Source of the DNA: Portunus trituberculatus
Lineage: Eukaryota; Arthropoda; Malacostraca; Decapoda; Portunidae
Assembly (NCBI RefSeq): GCF_017591435.1
Contig: NC_059301.1
Span: forward strand, 33,846,986 to 33,910,985
Length of the DNA stretch: 64,000 bases
Direction of reading: 5' to 3'
Part shown: piece by piece, positions 1 to 9,779 of the stretch
How positions within the stretch are numbered: the first letter of the stretch is position 1
Layout: every line of letters begins with the position of its first letter
Translations under genes and position numbers: made by a program
Notes under the pieces: generated by a model
The model's input: only the letters and a program-made list of their open reading frames with translations
What the model was told of the DNA's origin: nothing
Database searches by the model: none

Positions 1-1230
1 TGGTACCACTCAGCTCCCAGCCCGGACCATACAGTGCACCCGATGTGTCACTAGTTCCCCGCGCTTTTCAAAGCCTACGAAGTTTTGTAGGCCTATTTCT
101 TGCTCTATTTATTTATTTACAGATTCAAAACTTCGGTATTACTGTATTTTGGATGTTTGCCATTCATGGCATATAATTCAAAATATATTTTTTCTGACAT
201 GGGAATGTTTAGATTTTAGGCGCACCAAAGCATTCAGCAGTTAGGAATTAGCATTTTAAGGGTTAAGGCAAGATGACTACTGGAGTAGAACCGTGCAACG
301 CATCTGTGAATGAGCAGCAGCAATATCCTGAACAAACAGGAGTCCTACATATTCCAGCAGAAGAGAAAGTAATTTTATTCATGTTTGCAGATGAGAAAGC
401 TGTCAGAAGGGTGGAAGCAGAAGGAAAAACAAGTCACAGAAGATGCAATAGAGACAAAATCAGAGAAGCTTCCTGGCATGCTTGTCATGAGAAGACAAGC
501 ACTTAAATGTGTTTACAAATTTATGGATGAAGATGCAATTACAACGCTTCATGCAAAACTTAAGACAAAGGAAGACGACATTCCTGGGCATGGCTATGTC
601 AAGAATGTACAGGAATCATGGGAGATAATCGTGAAGTGGTCGAGTGCGAGTCACGTTATGAATGATACCACAATGCCTGCCTTAGAACAACACAAGATTA
701 TAAGTCCTCATGGAGTTGTCTTAAGTGTAATCCATCATCCTATTGTTAGTATTTATTTATTTATTTATCTATTTACTTTTGTTCTTATCTTAATCTTTGT
801 GCCACGATGTTTGTTCCGCGGCGATTTCTTCTCGACCATGAACTTCCTGTAGTACACTTTAACATGGTTAGGTACATGGTTAGTACATTTCTATGTATAC
901 TTTCCTTTTGTGCCGCGAGGACACGGCAGGTATGTGACTGGGCATTGTTAGGGTATGAATTGTATAGCTACATAATAATTTTCCCTTGTTTCTACACATA
1001 GCCATGAGAGTGGGTCTGATGTTAGCAAGAAGTTCCTATTCCTATTCCTTTTTCCTTTGCAAGCACTTTCAAAGAGAACTTGCTGAGTACGAGTCGGTCA
1101 CAGTGTCAGTGAGTTTGCTAACGATGGTGCTTCAGAAGCAGACTGCTGTAGTTAGTTGGAGTCTGGCTGCCTCACGAGTGGCTGTTATGCTCCTCAGCAA
1201 TTGCCAGGGAGCTGTGGACTGGTGTGTGTG
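1..1230. other. Unassigned region, no recognised gene
   Basis: No domain or repeat that I recognise. Two overlapping open frames (273-506 and 385-852, plus strand) encode charged peptides of 77 and 155 residues. The second ends in a hydrophobic stretch read from an ATTT-rich tract. They lack recognisable motifs and look like chance frames or very old transposon sequence. Confidence 0.4.
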
Positions 1231-1234
1231 CAGA

Positions 1235-1775
1235 CCAAGGATTCTAGGGAGGATATACGGGTTCAATGGGCAGGCTGGAGGAATTGATTAGGGAACCTTG
1301 CTTCTAATGGCGCGCGGGTCGCAGGTAGTAAGGGGGTGAGGGATGGGAGGGTCCATCAGCGGGGGAGGATGAGCGCCGTTACAAGATTCAAACTGTCAGT
1401 CAGTCACGGGAAGGAGCGCAAGGCACATCAACCGCCTGGGCCACACCACGCTCAGTGCTCACTTGCATCGCCTACGTCTGTCTTGTGACCTCTTCTGCCC
1501 TTGGTGTAGGACTACCCTGAGGCCATGGAACATTTACTGCTTCAGTGCCCACGCCTCCTCTCTCAACATACTGCATTACGCTCCCGGCTCTCCATCCTGG
1601 CCATCACAATACTCAACCTGCCCAGTCTACTGGCGGACTCAGGCGTCCACCTCTCCTGGCAACCTGCTATCCTTCGCCTTACTTGTGCTTTCTTGAGGAG
1701 GACTACCTAGCTAACACGCCTGTGATATCCACACAGGACTACCCCAGGGCTCATAAGGATCCATAGATTTTCGTG
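1235..1775 (+). mobile_element. 3' fragment of an RNase H-type non-LTR retrotransposon
   Basis: The frames encode the extreme C-terminus of a LINE ORF2 protein, with the terminal Cys-His motif CPWC...H...C (CX2C, then H and C) and the leucine-rich tail found after RNase H domains. A related copy lies at 22700-23255; the two share sequence from an AGGATATACRGRTT-like start through GGGTCCATCAGCGGG to a CATAAGGATCCATAG-like end. The reading frame is broken and EN, RT and RNase H are absent, so this is a dead 5'-truncated insertion. Confidence 0.65.
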
Positions 1776-2125
1776 GCCTCTTTTGAATCCTTATGAGCCC
1801 TCGGGTAGTCCTGTGTGGGTATCACAGGCATGGTAGCTGGCCGGTCTTCCTCAAAAAGGCACAAGTAAGGCGAAGGACAGCAGGTTGCCAGGAGGGGTGG
1901 ACGCCTGAGGCTGCCAAGAGGGTGGGCAGGTCGAGTGTTGTGATGGCCAGGATGGAGAGCCGGGAGCGTAATGCAGTATGTTGAGAGAGGAAGCATGGGC
2001 ATTGAAGCAAGAAATGTTCCATGGCCTCAGGGGTAGTCCTACACCAAGGGCAGAAATGGTCACGAGACAGTTGACGTATCCGATGCAAGTAAGGAGTATG
2101 GTGTGGCCCAGGCGGAGGCGGGCAG
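1776..2125 (-). mobile_element. Inverted copy of the same LINE 3' end
   Basis: This minus-strand segment repeats the preceding fragment in the opposite orientation, with the same CPWC...HFLLQC motif and the same STOP-proximal sequence. The two 3' ends meet at about 1760-1790, around CTCATAAGGATCCATAG and TGAATCCTTATGAG, forming a long imperfect palindrome. The distal end runs into a (TA)n tract. Confidence 0.6.
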
Positions 2126-2132
2126 AAAATGC

Positions 2133-2135
<3 letters not shown>

Positions 2136-2193
<58 letters not shown>
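2136..2193. repeat. (TA)n microsatellite
   Basis: About 58 bp of uninterrupted TA dinucleotides next to the distal end of the inverted LINE fragment. Confidence 0.95.
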
Positions 2194-2196
<3 letters not shown>

Positions 2197-2534
2197 ATGT
2201 TTTATTTGCCTTATAAGTTCATAACCACGAGAGAATGCAGGGAAAAATAGGGGATTGGGGAGAAAGCATGGGAGAAATTTTAAGTTACTCCTAACAACAT
2301 TTTCTATGAAAGTACTCGCTTCCAACAGATGGCAGCACTGTCGCTGTCCTCCAAACTTTAACCCACACCAAAATTTCCTCTCTGTATATTCCTTGGTGCA
2401 GACTGTCTTGTGTAGTTACCTGTACTTTAAATACAGTGAAAAACTAAATGGAGTTTCTGTGTCAGCCCCGAAAAACTGTGAAAGATAGTGATGTTTAGTG
2501 CTCAGTGCCCCTTCATTTAGAACACTAACACCTT

Positions 2535-3320
2535 ACCTAAACACTGACCTTGGCCCGGATTTCCAGCAGAAGCTGCACCGCGTCCTGGAGTGTCGCAGTC
2601 ACGCCAGCCTGTGATGTGGGGCCTGCACCCGCAGCCCCTACTACAGTAGCATAATTAGGGGCAGTATTGGGTGGCACAGAGACAGGTGACTGTGTGGCAG
2701 GTACGGGAGGTTGAGCCTCCCCAGACTGGGCTAGGGCAGCTGCACCAGGCATGGGCAGAAATACTGATGGCTGGGCGGCTAGCAGAGGTAGAGTAGGGAA
2801 GTTGGACCAGGATAGGGCACCATTTGTCCAAGCATTGTGTTGTAGAGATGGGGCTGGCTGGAAAACCACTCTGGAGGGGCCGACAGTGGTACTGGGGGTC
2901 TGTGGCTCTCTGACAGGCCTGGGCCTGACAGGGCAGCGGCGCAAAGAGGAGTTGTGATCGCCCCCACAGTTTCAACACAGTGGGATGTCTGTGGTGCCAG
3001 CACATATCTTCTCCAGGCAGAGGAAAGAAGGATGACCACAGAACAGTACCTGCAGCAAGACGCCAACTTATACTTCTAGCTCTGATGCCCGAACTGACAG
3101 CAGTGGCCGCACAAGTCAGGCTCAGGGGTGTACAGGCCCACATGGAAGCGGCCCAGGCCGAGGAGGTGGACCGAGCTGGGCGCAGCCCCTTCAACGAGGC
3201 CCAGGATGCGGGTGTTGACCCTTTGTCTGGTCAAGTCAAGTGAGGTCATGCAGTCAGCGGCAGAAAGACGAAGCTAGCTTCTACGCTCCACCATCAGGAA
3301 GTAAGCTTTGAAAATATGGT
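2535..3320 (-). pseudogene. Degenerate LINE ORF1 (gag-like) in inverted orientation
   Basis: Minus-strand frames encode a nucleic-acid-binding ORF1 protein, broken by stops and frameshifts. The stretch VHLLGLGR...PEPDLC, decayed Cys/His knuckles and a Pro/Gln/Ser-rich C-terminal region match in order the ORF1 at 23789-25141. In the family ORF1 proteins bind element RNA. The adjacent reverse transcriptase remnant (3570-5620) is on the opposite strand. This is consistent with a 5' inversion during target-primed reverse transcription, or with a separate insertion. Confidence 0.55.
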
Positions 3321-3569
3321 CTCCAGGTGTAGAGATGTTAGAATTGGTGAGGGAAAAAGAACACATCTGGGACCCCAGAAATGAATTATACAGTAAAATA
3401 AAGCTTGCACAAATTGTCATTTGACGAAATAGTTGCCACTCTAAGAACAGTTTTCCTCAATGCAGGGTATTGTTGGAGGTGAGGATTGAAGACTTGTCAG
3501 GATTTTGTTTGATTGCAATTGTGCATAGTCTTCTTAAGATTAATGTGTGGTAGACACTCCTTTCTTTCC

Positions 3570-5620
3570 TTCTACTTAGCCAGGGACATCCAGGATGGCA
3601 GGCCTCGTCGTCCATGTGGTGGTGTGGTATGCTGCCATGAAGGGCTCCTTTGCTAACACAGGCACTGCATGACGGATTGCTGCACACTATCAAGGGATTC
3701 ATTGCCGCTGGACTTATGCTACCGACCTTATGATTCTGAACTGCCAGCAGATGTTTGCTGCTTACCAGAGATGTTGGGAACTCAGTCCAGCAAACACAGA
3801 GTCACAGGATGCCATGGTTACCGTGGCTCAACACCTCACGGATCTGTGGCAGCAGGAAAGGAAGAAGTACTGGGTGTCCATCCTGGACCAGGTGCACAGG
3901 ACCCGGTCCTTCCGGGATGTGTGGTACCATGTCAACAGCATCTGGACCAAGTTCAGGCAACAGGTGTGTGACCCTGATCCTGCAGGCAGGGCACAAGAAC
4001 TCGTCCTGCAGTGGAAGGAAGCTTCATCCTTCTCTGGCCTTCCTACGGAACACCAGGAGGCGCTCAATCAGCAATGACTTCAAAGGATGGAGTTGATTCG
4101 CCACAGTGTTTCTCTGCTGGATGACACCTGTGTGCCTATCACACATGACGAACTTCTCTTGGCAGTCAAATTGGGCAAGTCAACGGCTCCTGGCAAGGAT
4201 GGCATCACTTATGATATCCTCAATGCCCTCTGGAGGTAAAGGTAGACAACCATATCTTGGACTTACCTAACATGTCTCTCACCGCAGGCAAGCTTCTCCA
4301 CTCCTGGGGAACAGCCATCATCCCAATCCCCAAAGGTGATGGTACCTTTCTCCCTATTTCTCTCACCGGCTGTCTGTGTAAGATAATGGAAAGGATAATA
4401 TTGAACAGGCTTATATAGAAGGTGGGTCATGTACTCTCTGGCAATATACATGTCTTCCTAAAAGGTCACTCTACAAGTCATTGTTTTGTTGAGTGTCTTA
4501 TGAATAAGGATGCTACCTGCAGAGCTTTCGTTGATCTAAAGGGTGCCTTCGACAGGGTCAACAAAGATGTTATTATGGAGGAACTCATTCTCAAAGGTGT
4601 CAAAGGCATATTATTAGGATGGACCAGGGACTATTTGTACAATAGAACAGCACAGGTTTGGTTTCAAGGTGCAGTTTCCTTTGAGGAAGTCTTTGAGCTT
4701 GGAACACCACAGGGTGGAATCCTTAGTCCAATGCTTTCCAATGTTTTAATAGACAAAATTGTGCGTTGTTCCTTCCCGCAGGGCACCCAGGTCTTCATCT
4801 ATATTGATGACATACTCCTCCAATGCCCCACACCCAAGATTCTCCAGTTAGCTTTGTCACAACCAGCAGCGTTGGGTGTCCAAACGGAACTAGTGATTAA
4901 TGAATGTAAAACAAAATTTCAAGCTAAAGGGAAGGTCTCTTGACCGCCCACTGTAAATAATGTTCCCATCCCTAAAGTTAATACATACAAGTACCTGGGT
5001 GTTCAGATGAGCTTCAGGAAGTCTCTTCAAGCCGTCCACTATGTTCAAGACCTCTGTCTGCCACGGCTAGCACCAGTTTGGCTGCTAGCAAACAGGGGCT
5101 TGGGGGGGACTAGCATTCCAGTCCTAAGAATGTTCTATATATATGTCATATGGTCCCTAATTGATTATGCCGCCCCTGTTCTAATACAGTTTAGTGCCAC
5201 CAAGCTCCGTCCCCTGAAAGAAGCCAGAATGAATCTATGCAGATAATCTTGGGATGCACGGATTGCAGTCCTCAGAGCTGAACTGCTGAGTATTTTGTGT
5301 AGGGTGCAGGAAATTACTTGTCGCACAGTTGGTTGGATGCTATGCACAGGCTCTGACTTTCTAAAGGAATCACTGACCCCCCTGTATCATGATCCTTGGA
5401 CTCCTACAACATCATACCTCAGGAAGATCTTGGTAGTACTGACAAGTGTAGGTGTAGCCAAGGCCTGTATTAACGTTGTTATGTCACTGCTACAACTCGC
5501 CTGGAGCCCTCACCATGTCAGTGTTGATATTCACTCTCTGCATCAGCCCAAGAGGGACTGGCTCCCTCATGTGCTGCAAGACATGTTCATGACTAAATTG
5601 TCCAAGTTAATTGTCTAGTT
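3570..5620 (+). pseudogene. Reverse transcriptase of an RNase H-bearing LINE, degenerate
   Basis: Open pieces at 3730-4077, 4422-4943, 5007-5246 and 5295-5618 read as one disrupted ORF2 reverse transcriptase. Visible motifs are STAPGKDGI before the fingers, motif A AFVDLKGAFDRVN, motif B GTPQGGILSP and motif C YIDD. The catalytic aspartates remain but several stops and shifts break the frame. No endonuclease domain is seen upstream. The C-terminal part joins, near TTCATGACTAAATTG, to an RNase H remnant. The combination of RNase H and a CCHC ORF1 suggests the I/R1/Jockey side of non-LTR elements; the exact clade is not determined. Confidence 0.7.
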
Positions 5621-5820
5621 AATAAGTGTCTTGATCTCATCCACGCCCAAGAAGGTGCTGGTGCCACGGTCCATTTCACCTGAATACCCTTTCATGTGAG
5701 TATCCCGCTAAATGAAAAGGCAGACCGCCTTGCTCATTGTGCCCTCCAAGAAGACCCTGGCACTGAGTACACTCTGGGTTATGTTAAGAGTAGCATTAAG
5801 GACTTTGTACATAGGCTATT
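5590..5820 (+). pseudogene. RNase H remnant of the LINE, deleted copy
   Basis: Sequence matches the RNase H segment at 25430-25640 but lacks its N-terminal half: AATTGTCCAAG is joined directly to CTAGTTAATAAGTGTCTTG. The remaining part covers the region after the third catalytic Asp to the end of the domain and is frameshifted. It stops at the LTR element, which carries the last five bases CTATT as its target duplication. Confidence 0.6.
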
Positions 5821-6219
5821 TGTTATGTTTGTAGCACACTGCTCCACTCTACATACCTGCAACACACATGCCTAGTAGTCTATTATACGGTGACCAGCTA
5901 CTATCCCATCCTCGTTGCAGTGCTGCGGGGAGGGAAGTCAAAGACGTGTAGCTCCTCATACACTTTATTTAAAGGAAAAGCTACATTTCTGCCTTGCGTC
6001 TTCTTGAGGCATCTCTCGAAGGTATAAGTACCACAATAATACATATAAAGTATGAGATCCTATGAACACTGTGTATAAAAGTACAAAAGGTATTGGATTC
6101 CTTTTTAAGGAATTGGATCACTGTTATATTACAGTCTGCGTATGAAAGAAAACAAACTTTTAATGTATAACATAAGTAAACAAAGAACTGACCCGTAATA
6201 TTCTTAATCTAATACAACA
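5821..6219 (-). repeat. 3' LTR of the Gypsy element (399 bp)
   Basis: Bounded by TG...CA on the element strand and preceded there by a purine-rich tract. It matches the split 5' LTR (13684-13740 plus 18041-18383) with roughly ten substitutions and two small indels by eye. That suggests a moderately recent insertion. Confidence 0.93.
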
Positions 6220-6233
6220 TTTCCTTCCCCCTG
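6220..6233 (-). promoter_or_regulatory. Polypurine tract next to the 3' LTR
   Basis: The element strand reads AGGGGGAAGGAAA directly before the TGTTG start of the 3' LTR, the expected site for plus-strand DNA priming in LTR retrotransposons. Confidence 0.85.
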
Positions 6234-6254
6234 TAAAAAAAAAGGAAGAAAATC

Positions 6255-7793
6255 TTACAAGTCTAAGCGCTCGGGAGGAACTCCTCTGGTTTCTCGATCT
6301 GGAAGAACTCTCCTATTCCCTCTTTCTGGAGAAGCTGAATGAACACTACAATCATTAGATGATACATCTATTTCTCTACTTTCCAAAGACACAGGTTCTA
6401 CATCTCTCAGATCTCCATTTGTTTCTTGAGCTGGAGTTGTGTAAGGTTTCAGTTTGTCAATGTGACGTTTTGATACTTGTCCGCCCACATTTACATTATA
6501 ATGCATTCCTCCTAGGTCTTTTACAACTTCACTTGGAACCCATTTAACATCTGTGTTGTATGAACGAACCATTACTGGTGTAGATGGTTTGAACTCATTC
6601 ACAGTTTGGTGTTTGGTTACTTGTTGCCATTCACGATTATTTTGTTGCAAGTAGAAGTCTGGTTTAAGCAAATCTAGTTTATTTCTGACTCTTCTACCCA
6701 TAAGTAACTGTGAAGGAGTTTGTCCAGTAACACAGTGTTTAGAAGTTCTATATGATAACAGGAACTTACTAATATGAGTAATGACATTTGCAAATGTTGC
6801 ACCTCTACATTTCATGTTATGTTTGAAGGTTTGAACAAAACGTTCTGCTTCACCATTAGTAGCGGGATGGTAAGGTGCTGACTTATTATGCTCTATTCCA
6901 TTAACTTTTAGAAATTCTGAAAATTCAGTTGAGCAAAACTGTGGACCATTGTCTGTCACAATGCGAACTGGAAGTCCATGTGTAGCAAAGACTGGCATTA
7001 AGACCTTTATGGTAGCTTGTGAGGTAGTTGAACTCATAGGTATTACCTCTGGCCGTTTACTGAATGCATCTACTATTATTAGAAATGAATTGCCAAGGAA
7101 GAGACCTGCAAAGTCTAAATGTAGTCTTTGCCAAGGTTGTCTAAGATATTCCCAAGGATGCATACGTGCTGGTATAGGATTGTTCTGGGAAGCTGAACAA
7201 TTTGGGCACTGTTTTACACATGACTCTATCATGACATCAATTCCTGGCCACCACACGTATGTCCTTGCAATTGCCTTTGACTTTACAATACCATAGTGAT
7301 CTCCATGTATTTCACTTAAAACTTGTTCCCTCAAACTATCTTGGATAACTACTCTGGCTCCTCTTAGGATACATCCTTGTTCTTCAGACAATTCTGACCA
7401 TACTTTTAGATAAGGCTGAAACTCTGCCTGCTCTGGCACTGTTTTATAACCAGTGACCAAAAATTGTAAAATACGTGACAACACTGGGTCTTGTTTAGTG
7501 GCATTTCTTACCATTTTAGCTGTTACAGGTAAATTATGACTTTCTACCATAAGTACACTACCATCATGTTCTTCCGGAGCCTTTTCCACTGGCAAACGAG
7601 ATAAAGCATTGGCATTTCCCATTTTCTTGGTAGAACAATACTCTATGTCATATGAGTAGGCAGCTAGTTTGATTGCCCACCTTTGCAGTTTAGCAGCTAC
7701 TAAAGTTGGTAAACCTGCCTTTTCACCCAGTATTGCAAGAAGTGGTTTATGGTCAATAACTAATGTAAATTTTGCCTTTCCATATAGGTACAT
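6255..7793 (-). CDS. Gypsy pol C-terminal part: RNase H end and integrase
   Basis: A 512-codon open frame. The first residues (DHKPLLAI) end the RNase H/connection region of pol. Next comes the integrase zinc-binding region (HGDHYGIVKSK ... CVKQCPNC), then the DDE core: Asp in LHLDFAG, Asp in IVTDNGPQF and Glu in NGEAERFVQTF. The C-terminal part includes a GPY/F-like region and a charged tail. In the family, integrase inserts the cDNA and leaves 4-6 bp duplications, here 5 bp. The ORF begins at an internal Met because upstream pol is frameshifted, so it would not be a normal start. All three catalytic residues remain. Confidence 0.9.
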   Translation of the reverse strand: MYLYGKAKFTLVIDHKPLLAILGEKAGLPTLVAAKLQRWAIKLAAYSYDIEYCSTKKMGNANALSRLPVEKAPEEHDGSVLMVESHNLPVTAKMVRNATKQDPVLSRILQFLVTGYKTVPEQAEFQPYLKVWSELSEEQGCILRGARVVIQDSLREQVLSEIHGDHYGIVKSKAIARTYVWWPGIDVMIESCVKQCPNCSASQNNPIPARMHPWEYLRQPWQRLHLDFAGLFLGNSFLIIVDAFSKRPEVIPMSSTTSQATIKVLMPVFATHGLPVRIVTDNGPQFCSTEFSEFLKVNGIEHNKSAPYHPATNGEAERFVQTFKHNMKCRGATFANVITHISKFLLSYRTSKHCVTGQTPSQLLMGRRVRNKLDLLKPDFYLQQNNREWQQVTKHQTVNEFKPSTPVMVRSYNTDVKWVPSEVVKDLGGMHYNVNVGGQVSKRHIDKLKPYTTPAQETNGDLRDVEPVSLESREIDVSSNDCSVHSASPERGNRRVLPDRETRGVPPERLDL

Positions 7794-8829
7794 GTGGAAC
7801 TTGGTTATACATCATACATTAGAGCTAATCCTTCTTTCTCTATCTGGGAGTAATTTTTCTCAGCCTGATATAGCGAGAAGCAAATGCAATTGGTCTTTCT
7901 GACTCGTCTGGCATTACATGTGCAATTACTGCTCCCAAGCCATGTGATGAGGCATCACATACAAGTTTTACAGGTAAATTTGGCTGATAATGAGTGAGAA
8001 ATCTAGATGAAGTAATCTCATCCTTTATGTGGTTAATTGCACTAGTGCACTCATCTGTTCAGTTCCATTCAGTGTCTTGCTTCAGATGATTATAGAGAGG
8101 ATGAGCCGTAGTTGCTAAGTTTGGTATGAATTTGTTGTAGAAAGTAACTAATCCAAGAAAAGATCTTAATTCATCAACATTTTCTGGTGTTTTAGCATCT
8201 CTAATAGCCCTTACTTTTCCAGATGTTTTGTGAATGCCATGTTCATCCACTCTAAATCCCAAGTACTCTACCCAAGGTACTGCAAACTGACATTTGTCTT
8301 TACGGATCCTTAATCCGGTTTTGCGCAAAGTCTCAAAAACTACTTTCAATCGTTCTAAATGTTGGGTTTGATCCTTTCCAGCTACCAGGATGTCATCTAC
8401 AAAACAAAATATACTTGGCTTGCCTATGAACAACTTGTCCATTGTCTGTTGTCATAGCGCTGGGCTGCTTGCTACACCGTAGGGTAATCTTTTGGGTCAG
8501 TACAGACCTAGATGTGTACTAAGAGTGCACATTTCTTGGGAAACTTCGTCCATTTGAAGCTGTTGAAATGCCTGTCTTAAATCAAGTTTTGAGAAAATTT
8601 TGCAACCTCCCAGAGCAGCAAACATGTTATCAGGTTTTGGAAGAGGGTGTTGTGCTACTTGTAATTGTGGATTAACTGTAACTTTATAATCTCCACAAAG
8701 TCTAATGCCTCCATCATTTTTCACTACTGGGACAATGGGAGTGCCCCAATCTGAATAAGTGACTTTTTCCCAAGATCCATTATTCACAAGTCTTTTAATT
8801 TCTTGCTCAACCAATGGCTTTAACGGCAA
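7794..8829 (-). pseudogene. Gypsy pol reverse transcriptase and RNase H, broken
   Basis: Frames at 8497-8829 and 8059-8442 encode the RT fingers and palm: SKLDLRQAFQQL holds the first catalytic Asp and FVDDILVAG is the YXDD-type motif. Between them, around 8443-8496, the conserved LPYG segment contains stop codons. From 8058 down to 7794 an RNase H domain is recognisable (LVCDASSHGLGAV, AEKNYSQIEKEGLAL) but passes through stops and a frame change before joining the integrase ORF. The order RT, RNase H, integrase is the Ty3/Gypsy order. Confidence 0.88.
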
Positions 8830-8859
8830 AGGAATCTGTCTTGGGGGATGAAATTTTGG

Positions 8860-9291
8860 TTAGGCATTAGTTTGTAATTTCAAACTAGCACATGCATTTT
8901 TGACAGTCCCTATTCCATCTTGGAACACTTCTTTACTCTGTTCAAGTACTTGACTTAAATCTTCTTCCAACAACCTTGATTTGACACTACATATATTTGA
9001 CCAATCAAGTGGATTATGCTGAAGCCAATTTAAACCAAAAAGACTCCTTTCTTGTCCTTCCACTACTATAACTGGCAAATTTTTGTATTCTTTCTGGTCA
9101 TAACCAACATCTACATCCATAACACCAACAACTTTTATATTATTACCACTATAGTCTAAGAGCTGAACTTTAGAAGGTGTAATTTTCACATTTGGAATAG
9201 ACCTAGCCAGATTCTCAGACACTAGAGTGACATCAGCGGCTGTGTCTAGCTGCATATTTACAGGCTTGCCATTCAGTGTAATATTAAGCAT
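8860..9291 (-). CDS. Gypsy aspartic protease region
   Basis: A 143-codon frame containing a retropepsin-like domain: the active-site triad context is LDTAADVTLVS near residue 17, with DTAA rather than the commoner DTGA, and the second conserved element is SLFGLNWLQ. In LTR elements this enzyme cleaves the Gag-Pol polyprotein. The frame follows gag in element order but is separated from it by the nested LINE. The last 35 codons lead towards RT. A stop around 8859 interrupts the join to RT. Confidence 0.8.
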   Translation of the reverse strand: MLNITLNGKPVNMQLDTAADVTLVSENLARSIPNVKITPSKVQLLDYSGNNIKVVGVMDVDVGYDQKEYKNLPVIVVEGQERSLFGLNWLQHNPLDWSNICSVKSRLLEEDLSQVLEQSKEVFQDGIGTVKNACASLKLQTNA

Positions 9292-9369
9292 AATCCTTGG
9301 TTGAGAACTTACTGAGTCAACTCTGAAAGCCCAATGTAAATCATTGTCAGGAGGAAGAGGAGGGATTCC

Positions 9370-9771
9370 TTGATATTCAGAGTAGTAGTTGCTGCTACTA
9401 ATGATTTTGCTCTTACCAAAATTAAGGACATAGTTAATTCACTTCTGGATACTACCCCTACTCTTACAAACATTCACTGTATTAACAGAGATAGAGGTCT
9501 CTATAGAGTAACCTTGTCAGACGATGACCTCCGCAAACAGCTACTAAGTGTCTGCAAAGATCTGAGGAATAATCCCTCTCACCATGGAGTTTATATTAAG
9601 CATGACTTGACCTACAAACAACGTAAAGACTTGTATGAAAAGCATCAGCGTCTCCGCTCTGCCAATGTGTCTGATCAGCAATCTAATTCATATACTCTGT
9701 CCCAGTCTCAGCCTAGTTCCTCTAATGATCCTCATGTCACTGCTGGCATCAATGTCCCTTTACTCAACTAA
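9370..9771 (+). CDS. LINE ORF1 C-terminal part
   Basis: 133 codons open to a stop eight bases before the ORF2 Met. The segment RVTLSDDDLRKQLLSVCKDL followed by YIKHDLTYKQRKDLYEKHQ resembles the C-terminal part of ORF1 proteins of L2/CR1-type LINEs, where a conserved DLT-x-R/KQR motif is common. The remainder is a Ser/Gln-rich tail. The true start is upstream and lost. Role is inferred: RNA binding in the retrotransposition particle. Confidence 0.6.
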   Translation: MIFRVVVAATNDFALTKIKDIVNSLLDTTPTLTNIHCINRDRGLYRVTLSDDDLRKQLLSVCKDLRNNPSHHGVYIKHDLTYKQRKDLYEKHQRLRSANVSDQQSNSYTLSQSQPSSSNDPHVTAGINVPLLN

Positions 9772-9779
9772 ATACTGGC

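Noticed and set aside
385..852. 155-codon plus-strand ORF
   Set aside because: Its tail is read from a simple ATTT tract and no domain is recognised; kept only as a note.
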